The notes beneath the pieces were generated by a model, which saw only the letters and a list, made by a program, of their open reading frames with translations, did no database searches and was not told the DNA's origin. DNA of 64,000 nt, from contig JACJWF010000002.1 of the NCBI GenBank assembly GCA_020637295.1, positions 62,001-126,000 on the forward strand. The letters are read 5' to 3'. A program made the position numbers and the translations under genes. How positions within the stretch are numbered: position 1 is the first letter of the stretch; each line of letters starts with the position of its first letter. This document shows positions 27,276 through 33,677 of the stretch, piece by piece. The DNA comes from Acidimicrobiaceae bacterium (lineage in GTDB: Bacteria; Actinomycetota; Acidimicrobiia; Acidimicrobiales; Ilumatobacteraceae).

Positions 27276-28895
27276 TCAGAACAGGCTGACCAGCGGGGCG
27301 CTGAGTACGGCGGCGACGCTCTCCGCCGGCTGCGGCAGGGCGAACAGGTAGCCCTGGCCGAGACGGCAGCCCAGGCGCACCAGCCGGTCGCACTGCAGCT
27401 GGGTCTCGATGCCCTCGGCGATCACCGTCAGCCCAGCCTCGGCGGCCATGGCGATCATCGCCTTCACCACCACCGGCTCCCGGTCCCCGTTCACCACCTG
27501 GCCGGTGAACCGCCGGTCCAGCTTGACGCCGCTGATCGGCAGGCTGGTCAGCGTCTCCAGCGACGCGAATCCGGTACCGAAGTCGTCGAGCATCAGCTCC
27601 ACCCCCAGCTCGGCCACGGCGACCAGATCATTGCGGATCGCCTCGGTCAGCTCGAAGGTCTGTCGCTCGCTGAGCTCGATGGACAGCGCCTCGGCGGGGA
27701 TGCCGTGCCGCTGCAGGCGCTCGGAGACGCTGGCCAGCAGGCTGCTGTCGGCCTTGGAGTCGAACTCGATGTTCACCGCCAGCCGCAGGTTGGGCGACAC
27801 GGCGCGGAACTGCGACAGGTGAGCCAGGCCGTCGTCGAGGATGCGGTCGAACAGCGCCCCCAGCAGGCCGGCGCGCCCAAGCGGTTGGAGGAAGCGATCT
27901 GGCTCGCGCACGCCTTCAGGTGTCCACCACCTGGCCAGCGCCTCCACGGCGACCACGGCACCGGTCCGCAGGTCGACCACCGGCTGGAAGTAGGCGCCGA
28001 TCTCGCCGCGCTCGATGGCGCCGAGCATTTCGGCTGCCTCCATCGCGTTCGCCTCGCTCACCGGCGCGTCGGCGATGGCCGCCTCGAGCTGGGAATCCGC
28101 CGCGGCCACGGCGTCGTGCAGCGTGCGGTCGGGTGAGCGGTGGCCGACGCCGACGAGGGCCGAGATCTGCGAGCCCGTCAGGCTGTGGCGCAGCTCGCGC
28201 TCCAGCTCGCCCACCTCGTGCAGCCCGACCCCGACCATCAGCACGCCGATCCGGTCGCCCGTCACGCGGGCCCCGTAGTGGCGTTCGCCGAGCACCCCGC
28301 GAACGAGTGTGCCGGCAAGTCGCAGCTGTTCGTCGCCGGCCGAATGCCCGTGCTGCTCGTTGCGCAACTTCAGCTCGTCGAGCTCGATGATGATGACGGC
28401 GGCGGTTTCGCCGAAGTCGGCGCACAGCCGCTCGTCACGGCGCAGCCGCTGCTCCCAGCCCTGCCGGGTGGCCAGCCCCGTGAGCGGATCGAACAGTGCC
28501 TCGCGCACCTCCATCTGACGGCGGTCCTGCAGCAGCGTCATCTCGCTGGCCGCCAGCGCGCCGAGCACGAGCGCGAACGCTTCAGCAGCGGCGGTGACCT
28601 CCGGCCCCGGGGGCACGGCTGCCTGGCCGAAGCCGATCAGCCGCCCGAACGGTCGCCGGTCGGGCAGCGCAATGACGGTCTCGACCCGGTGTGGCGCACC
28701 CATGCCCACGTCGGTGGGCACCAGTTGGGCGCCACGGATGGCGTCACTCGGATCATGCGCCGCGAGCGCGTGCGCGCCGGCACCGTCGTCGCGCACCAAC
28801 ACCCAGGTGGGCAGCCCTGTCGTGGCTGACAAATGGCGCACCACCGATTGCGCCACATGGGCGAACTGAATGGCGCTCTCGTCCCGATACGTCAT
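27276..28895 (-). CDS. c-di-GMP phosphodiesterase-like protein (GAF-like, degenerate GGDEF, EAL)
   Basis: Signalling protein of 539 aa. Residues about 10-130 look like a GAF-type sensor. A GGDEF domain (about 140-280) has DPLTGLATRQGW, but the catalytic motif reads VTGDRIG, so it cannot be an active cyclase. The EAL domain (about 290-539) keeps VEALARW, the metal-ligand ELSERQ, DDFGTGFASL, KLDRRF and AEGIET, and therefore should hydrolyse c-di-GMP. I start at the ATG at 28895; the frame continues upstream to 29021 but into the preceding gene's end. No membrane helices. It follows the MoxR/DUF58 operon by 67 bp. Confidence 0.88.
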   Translation of the reverse strand: MTYRDESAIQFAHVAQSVVRHLSATTGLPTWVLVRDDGAGAHALAAHDPSDAIRGAQLVPTDVGMGAPHRVETVIALPDRRPFGRLIGFGQAAVPPGPEVTAAAEAFALVLGALAASEMTLLQDRRQMEVREALFDPLTGLATRQGWEQRLRRDERLCADFGETAAVIIIELDELKLRNEQHGHSAGDEQLRLAGTLVRGVLGERHYGARVTGDRIGVLMVGVGLHEVGELERELRHSLTGSQISALVGVGHRSPDRTLHDAVAAADSQLEAAIADAPVSEANAMEAAEMLGAIERGEIGAYFQPVVDLRTGAVVAVEALARWWTPEGVREPDRFLQPLGRAGLLGALFDRILDDGLAHLSQFRAVSPNLRLAVNIEFDSKADSSLLASVSERLQRHGIPAEALSIELSERQTFELTEAIRNDLVAVAELGVELMLDDFGTGFASLETLTSLPISGVKLDRRFTGQVVNGDREPVVVKAMIAMAAEAGLTVIAEGIETQLQCDRLVRLGCRLGQGYLFALPQPAESVAAVLSAPLVSLF

Positions 28896-28962
28896 GACTA
28901 CTTCATCGGCTGCCGGGGGAGCCGCCTTCAGCAGATCTTGACGGGGCCGAGACAGTTCGCTG

Positions 28963-29451
28963 TCAGCGAGTGCGCCGGCCCGCCACGGCGAGGACCACAC
29001 CGGCCGCGACCAGGCCGGCAACGGCCATCCCCAGTGCCGTGACGGCCAGCCAGGTGGGCGGGGTGCCGGCCGTTGCCACCAGCCCGACTATCAGCGCAGC
29101 GAGGCCGACCGCGCCATGGCGGAGGAGGCCGGCGACCACGTCCGGCAGCACTACCAGAGAGCCCACCTTGTGGACGCGGGCCCCGGCGGCGGCAACCTCG
29201 GCGGCGGCGAACGCGGCGACGAGCACGAGCAGCGCCTCCACCGGAGCGTCGTCGGCCACCAGCGCGGCGAGGACGACGCACGGCAGGGCCGCGACGACCC
29301 GCAGCATCTCGCTGTCGTTGAACACGACGGCGCCGACCAGCAACGCGGGCAGCAGTGCCATCACCCCGGCGCCCGCCACCAGGCACGGCACGCCGATGAC
29401 GATGCCCGCGACCACTGCAATGGCGAACGTCACCAGGCGACGGCGCGTCAT
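28963..29451 (-). CDS. Membrane protein in the MoxR/DUF58 operon
   Basis: A 162-aa hydrophobic protein with about five transmembrane stretches, rich in Ala, Val and Leu, with almost no loops and a basic start (MTRRRL) and end (GRRTR). No domain is recognisable. The ATG at 29451 overlaps the DUF58 stop (ATGA), so it is the fifth gene of the operon that starts at 33533. It probably sits in the membrane next to the DUF58 and DUF4129 proteins. Confidence 0.75.
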   Translation of the reverse strand: MTRRRLVTFAIAVVAGIVIGVPCLVAGAGVMALLPALLVGAVVFNDSEMLRVVAALPCVVLAALVADDAPVEALLVLVAAFAAAEVAAAGARVHKVGSLVVLPDVVAGLLRHGAVGLAALIVGLVATAGTPPTWLAVTALGMAVAGLVAAGVVLAVAGRRTR

Positions 29452-30737
29452 CGCCGCACCACCCGCGCACCCTGCAGATGGCGCAGCACCGCCAGGACGG
29501 TGCTCAGCGAGCCGTCGGGATGCCATGTGGTGACCGGCACACCCTCCTTGACCAGGCGGTCCCGGTGCAGATGCAGCGCCGCGGCGAAGAGCCGCATGGC
29601 CGCATCACTGGCCTGGTCGATCGGGGCCGGCAGGTCGTCCATGACGTCGATGACGACCGCCACCACCGCCCGGCCCCCTGCGTGAAGGGCGATCAGGTCG
29701 CGCACGGCGCGCTCGTCGACCAGCGTGGTGAGTGCGATCACGAGTGCCGCCGGCGGGATGCGCAGGCGCCCGGCCGGCACCCCCTCGGCGCGGCCATCGG
29801 CGACGCTGCCGCCGATGTCCAGCATCGCCTCCAGCAGCCGGTAGCGGGCGCGGTCACCACCACCGAGGGGCACGGTGCGACCGATCCGGCCGCGGGCGAC
29901 CAACCCCACCCGGTCGTGTGCCTGGAGATGCAGCCGGCAGATGGACCATGCGGCACGGGCGGCGCGGGCGATCACGGCCTGCAGCACCTCACTGTGCCCA
30001 CCCATCGCGTCGGTGTAGGTGTCGAGGACGAGGACGACGTCGCCGTTGCGCTCCGGGTGCCGGCGGTTCACGTGTGGCTCGCCGTAGCGGGCCGTGGCCG
30101 CCCAGTTGATGTCGCGCAGCCGGTCGCCGTCCTGGTACGGGCGCAATTCGGCGAAGTCGAACCCGTCGCCGACGAGGCGCGACGAATGCACCCCGATCAG
30201 CGCGTGCGACATGGGTGGAGGGAGCAACTCGCGCACCTTGGTGGGTGGGGGCAGCACCCGGAAAGCGGCATCCACGGTGGTCCGTTGCTCCCACAGCACC
30301 AGGCCCTCCGGGTCGCGATGGGTGACGAGAACGGCGCCGACCGACGTGCGGCCCCACCACCTCGGCTGGGCGACCGCGGTGAGCACGGCGTCGGTGCCGT
30401 CCGGAGGCGCCATCAGGTGCAACTGGTCGCGGTCCTCGGCGTCCCACGACGGCCCCAGTTCCAGTTCCACATGGGTGCTGACCCCAGGTTGACGCGGCAC
30501 GGTGATGGTGAGCGTGACGTCGTCACCCTCCAGCGGCGTCAGCGATGAGGCTGCGACGCTCACGTCGATGTCCCGCGGTTGGAGGTCGCGCAGCGCCATC
30601 ATCAGCACCACCACGAACGGCGCGGCACCGGCGGCCAGCACCGGCTCTCCGGTGGCGAGTGCCACGCCCACGAGTGCCACGGCGACCACGCCGTAGGCGA
30701 CCACCCTCGGGTCGCGCGACGCGGGGGTCACTGCCAC
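29448..30737 (-). CDS. DUF58 domain protein
   Basis: 429 aa. Two N-terminal membrane helices (about 12-48), a beta-rich extracytoplasmic part (about 55-180), then the DUF58 signature FAELRPYQDGDRLRDINWAATAR and a vWA-like fold (VVLVLDTYTD as the MIDAS-like strand). DUF58 proteins nearly always accompany MoxR ATPases, and the pair is thought to act in assembly or activation of membrane or surface complexes. The GTG at 30737 overlaps the moxR end by 10 bp; a GTG at 30731 would give the 4-bp overlap common here. Confidence 0.88.
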   Translation of the reverse strand: MAVTPASRDPRVVAYGVVAVALVGVALATGEPVLAAGAAPFVVVLMMALRDLQPRDIDVSVAASSLTPLEGDDVTLTITVPRQPGVSTHVELELGPSWDAEDRDQLHLMAPPDGTDAVLTAVAQPRWWGRTSVGAVLVTHRDPEGLVLWEQRTTVDAAFRVLPPPTKVRELLPPPMSHALIGVHSSRLVGDGFDFAELRPYQDGDRLRDINWAATARYGEPHVNRRHPERNGDVVLVLDTYTDAMGGHSEVLQAVIARAARAAWSICRLHLQAHDRVGLVARGRIGRTVPLGGGDRARYRLLEAMLDIGGSVADGRAEGVPAGRLRIPPAALVIALTTLVDERAVRDLIALHAGGRAVVAVVIDVMDDLPAPIDQASDAAMRLFAAALHLHRDRLVKEGVPVTTWHPDGSLSTVLAVLRHLQGARVVRR

Positions 30738-31687
30738 GACGGGGAGGGCACCGAGCTGAGGGCGGCCGTGATGACGTCCCGGGGGTCCGTGCCGCGTGCC
30801 CAGGCATCGGCAGTGAGGACCACCCGGTGGGCGAGCGCCGGCAGGGCCACGTTGCGGACGTCGTCCGGCGTCACGAAGTCGCGGCCGGCGATGACCGCCA
30901 GCGCGCGGCTGAGCTTCAGCACCGCCAGGGTGCCCCGAGGGCTGGCGCCGACGGAGAGCTGCGCCGACGACCGGGTGGCCCGCACGAGGTCCACCACGTA
31001 CGAGCCGATGACCTCCGCCACCTGCACCCGCTCCAGGGACCGCTGGATGGCCAGGAAGGTGGCCGCGTCCGTCACGGGGGTGAGGTCCACCTCGTCGGTG
31101 CCCCGGGCGAGGCGGCGGCGGATGATCTCCAACTCGTCGGCGCGCTCTGGCAGCCCGATGGTGGTGCGCAGGATGAACCGGTCGAGCTGGGCCTCGGGGA
31201 GGGGATAGGTGCCCTCCGACTCGATCGGGTTCTGGGTGGCGATGACCAGGAACGGCGAGGGCAACAGGTGGGCCACGCCGTCAGCGGTGGTCTGGCGCTC
31301 CTGCATGGCCTCCAGCAGCGCCGCCTGTGTCTTGGCCGGGGCTCGGTTGATCTCGTCGGCGAGCACGAGTGAGGCGAAGATCGGCCCCTCGCGGAAGTGC
31401 GCCTCCCGAGTGGTGAGGTCGAGCACCGTGCTGCCGGTGATGTCCGCAGGCAGCACGTCCGGGGTGAACTGCACCCGGGAGTACGACAGCCCGGCCACGT
31501 GAGCGAGCGACCGGGCCGTCAGCGTCTTGGCCACGCCGGGCACGTCGTCGAGCAGCACGTGCCCGTCCGCGATGAGCCCGGCGAGGATCAGCTCCAGGAC
31601 GGCGCGCTTGCCGACCACGGCCTTGGACACCTCGTCGACGATGTCGCGGATCAGCGGCGCGGCGGTGGCGGGGGTCATCTCGGTCAC
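30728..31687 (-). CDS. MoxR-family AAA+ ATPase
   Basis: A 319-aa chaperone-like ATPase. Walker A is degenerate but recognisable (LLDDVPGVAKTLTARSLA), Walker B is LVLADEINRAPAKTQ, sensor 1 lies in VIATQNPIESEGTYPLPEAQLDRF (two blocks), and the AAA lid domain occupies about 240-319. MoxR enzymes work with vWA or DUF58 partners. I start at the GTG at 31687, which overlaps the upstream gene's stop by 4 bp; an ATG at 31678 is also possible. Confidence 0.92.
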   Translation of the reverse strand: MTEMTPATAAPLIRDIVDEVSKAVVGKRAVLELILAGLIADGHVLLDDVPGVAKTLTARSLAHVAGLSYSRVQFTPDVLPADITGSTVLDLTTREAHFREGPIFASLVLADEINRAPAKTQAALLEAMQERQTTADGVAHLLPSPFLVIATQNPIESEGTYPLPEAQLDRFILRTTIGLPERADELEIIRRRLARGTDEVDLTPVTDAATFLAIQRSLERVQVAEVIGSYVVDLVRATRSSAQLSVGASPRGTLAVLKLSRALAVIAGRDFVTPDDVRNVALPALAHRVVLTADAWARGTDPRDVITAALSSVPSPSWQ

Positions 31688-32190
31688 AGGTGCTCCAGTT
31701 CGTTGAGGAGGTGGGGAAGCCACGAGCGGGGGATGTGGGCCATGCTCGCCCGCACACGAGAGTCCTCGTGCCGGCGGACGGACACCAGGTAGAAGGCGTG
31801 CGAGCTGAGCAGCGCGCGAGCGAGCTCCAGCTGCTCGGGGTCGCTGGTGTCCAGGCCGTGGCGGACGGCGAGGCGACCGTCGAGCTGCTGGGCGAGGAGG
31901 CCGACGATCCGCACCGGCAGGTGGCGGCCGCGCATCCGCAGGTCGGTGGCCAGATCCTCGATGGCCCGCGGCACCGGCGGCCGGCGCCGCGGTGCCCGGC
32001 GCCAGGTAGAGGCCCACGGGCTGCTCGGCAGCCGGCGCAGCACCGACGCCAGCAGGTCCACCAGCAGCACGAGCACGACACCGCCGAGCAGGCCCTGGAC
32101 CACGAGGTGGGCCATGTCGGGCCGGGCGACGCCGATGACGACGGCCAGGCACGTGCCGGCGACGATGGCAACCGTGGTGCGCGCTCTCAT
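31684..32190 (-). CDS. Small two-helix membrane protein of the MoxR operon
   Basis: 168 aa. Two hydrophobic segments (about 6-22 and 30-48) are followed by a cytoplasmic, helical, charged part of about 115 residues (RAIEDLATDLRMRGRHLPVR, HGLDTSDPEQLELARALL). Not a family I recognise. The ATG at 32190 overlaps the DUF4129 stop by 4 bp and its own stop overlaps moxR by 4 bp, so all five genes are coupled. Confidence 0.75.
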   Translation of the reverse strand: MRARTTVAIVAGTCLAVVIGVARPDMAHLVVQGLLGGVVLVLLVDLLASVLRRLPSSPWASTWRRAPRRRPPVPRAIEDLATDLRMRGRHLPVRIVGLLAQQLDGRLAVRHGLDTSDPEQLELARALLSSHAFYLVSVRRHEDSRVRASMAHIPRSWLPHLLNELEHL

Positions 32191-33533
32191 CGAGGTGGGG
32201 CCCATCCGGTCGGTGGCGGCGGGGCCCAACCCGGCGGTGGCGGCGGGGTGGTCTCGTCGGCGCGCTGGGCGATCAGCAGCCGCAGTTCCTGCTCGGCAGC
32301 CGTGAGCGCCCGCCGGGCGGCGTGCCGATCGGCTTCGCCGAGCGGGTGCGAGCTGAAGCGGGCGATGAGGAACAGGCGGGTGACCTCGCTCAGGGGGGCA
32401 GGCGGAACGCCCAGTTGGCGCAGGGCGCGCTGGAGATGCTCCTCCGGTGCCTCGTACGTGGCCCGCGGGGCGCCGGCGGCGGCCAACCCGTCGAGCAGCG
32501 CGGCGTATGCGGCGATGATCGCCCGGCGCGGGTCCGGGTCGTCCAGCAGCCGATTGGCGCTGTCCGCCAGCGAGTCGGCGACGGCCTCCTCGTCGACCTG
32601 CGGCAGATCCTCCGGCAGTTGCGGGAGGTCCGGCAGCGGTGCCGGGCGGCCGCGCCCCGGGTGCCACCCGCGCAGGGCCAGGATGAGGACCGCCAGGACG
32701 GCGAGCCCGGCCATGATCAGCAGGATTGAACCGACCGGCGAGTCGGAGGCATCCGTCGGCGACGGCCGCGTCGTGGGCGTCGGCGGGTTGGTCGGCACGG
32801 TGGTGGGCCGGGTGGGCGCCGTCGGCAGGCTGGCACGTGGCACCACGGTGACGTAGATGTAGCGGTCGATCACCCCGTCGCACCCGTTGTCGATGGCCAC
32901 CCGCACCTTGTCGCCGACCCGGTACGGCGGCACGGTCGTCGGGCCGGAGGTGCTGGTGGGCCCGGTGCCGCCGGGCGTCGTGTCGGGTGCCGCAGGCGGG
33001 CAGGGCACCAGCTCGGTGTCCAGGATGCCGTCGCCGTCGGTGTCTACGTAGGCGCGACCGGTCGTCGCGTCCAAGACTGCGCCACCCTCGGGCACGGACC
33101 AGTCGGGCGGCTGGGCGGCCGTGTCGTCGGTGTCGTCGGGCGGGGTGCCGGTGGCCGCGGGCGGGGACGTGTCTTCCGGCGTGGTGGACGCGCCGAGGGT
33201 CGCCCCGCCGCCGATCAGCAGGGCCAGTAGCGCCGCCAAGGTGGCCCCGCCCAGCGAGCCGGCGGCCAGCCCGCGACGGTGGCGGTACCAGTTCCAGCCG
33301 GCGATGGCCAGGGCGGCGACCGCTGCGCCACCCAGTGCCCCGGCGGCGGCCCGGCGCAACTCGTCACCGCGGTCCACGTCCCGCGGGGTGAAGCCACGGA
33401 ACACGCCGGCGCCGGCAGCGGCCACCAGCAGGACGGCCAGTGCCGCGGCCGCGGCGCCACGCACCCAGGTGAGCCGCCCACCGTGCGCGCCATTGGCGCC
33501 GTGCGCGTGATCGTCGTTCTCCGCCGGTGTCAC
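32187..33533 (-). CDS. Membrane protein with DUF4129 C-terminal domain
   Basis: 448 aa, first gene of the MoxR/DUF58 operon. Helices lie at about 25-45, 58-78 and 88-106, then an extracytoplasmic part of about 150 residues, a helix at about 285-305 and a cytoplasmic DUF4129 domain (YAALLDGLAAAG, PEEHLQRAL, RLFLIARFSSHP). The outer part contains DTDGDGILDTE and DNGCDGVIDRY, which look like Asp-rich calcium loops, each ahead of a Thr/Pro-rich linker. The C-terminus is Pro-rich. The GTG at 33533 is chosen because the region further upstream is antisense to uvrA. Confidence 0.82.
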   Translation of the reverse strand: MTPAENDDHAHGANGAHGGRLTWVRGAAAAALAVLLVAAAGAGVFRGFTPRDVDRGDELRRAAAGALGGAAVAALAIAGWNWYRHRRGLAAGSLGGATLAALLALLIGGGATLGASTTPEDTSPPAATGTPPDDTDDTAAQPPDWSVPEGGAVLDATTGRAYVDTDGDGILDTELVPCPPAAPDTTPGGTGPTSTSGPTTVPPYRVGDKVRVAIDNGCDGVIDRYIYVTVVPRASLPTAPTRPTTVPTNPPTPTTRPSPTDASDSPVGSILLIMAGLAVLAVLILALRGWHPGRGRPAPLPDLPQLPEDLPQVDEEAVADSLADSANRLLDDPDPRRAIIAAYAALLDGLAAAGAPRATYEAPEEHLQRALRQLGVPPAPLSEVTRLFLIARFSSHPLGEADRHAARRALTAAEQELRLLIAQRADETTPPPPPGWAPPPPTGWAPPR

Positions 33534-33584
33534 GCCGCAACTCTGGCACAACACTCGGAAGCGAGCGCGACCCCGCCCGAGGGG

Positions 33585-33596
33585 GAACACATGTTC
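33585..33596. promoter_or_regulatory. LexA (SOS) box upstream of uvrA
   Basis: GAAC-ACAT-GTTC, the actinobacterial SOS-box pattern, lies 12 bp before a TAGCCT hexamer (33609-33614) and 81 bp before the uvrA start. It may also touch the divergent DUF4129 promoter. Confidence 0.75.
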
Positions 33597-33608
33597 GTTC
33601 GGGTGTGG

Positions 33609-33614
33609 TAGCCT
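33609..33614 (+). promoter_or_regulatory. SOS-controlled -10 TAGCCT upstream of uvrA
   Basis: Distal -10, placed so that the LexA box covers its -35 region. Eight bases later an ATG opens a 14-codon frame (33623-33667). Confidence 0.45.
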
Positions 33615-33622
33615 GCGACCCG

Positions 33623-33667
33623 ATGACACCCCACCTGCCCGGCATCCACGCCGCCCGTTCTCGGTAG
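33623..33667 (+). CDS. Possible 14-codon leader peptide before uvrA
   Basis: ATG at 33623 reads MTPHLPGIHAARSR and stops at TAG 33665-33667, 10 bp before the uvrA ATG. Its start is 8 nt from the distal -10, so ribosomes could load on a leaderless end, terminate, and reinitiate at uvrA. The stop codon overlaps the proximal -10. This could be chance; the evidence is spacing only. Confidence 0.3.
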   Translation: MTPHLPGIHAARSR

Positions 33668-33670
33668 CCT
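33665..33670 (+). promoter_or_regulatory. Proximal -10 TAGCCT for leaderless uvrA
   Basis: It lies 7 nt from the uvrA ATG (33678), the same geometry as other leaderless genes. Confidence 0.45.
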
Positions 33671-33677
33671 CGCCGTC

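Noticed and set aside
33622..33677. Annotating the uvrA upstream mini-ORF as a proven gene
   Set aside because: Kept only as a low-confidence candidate; 14 codons can occur by chance, and the single evidence is its position relative to the -10.
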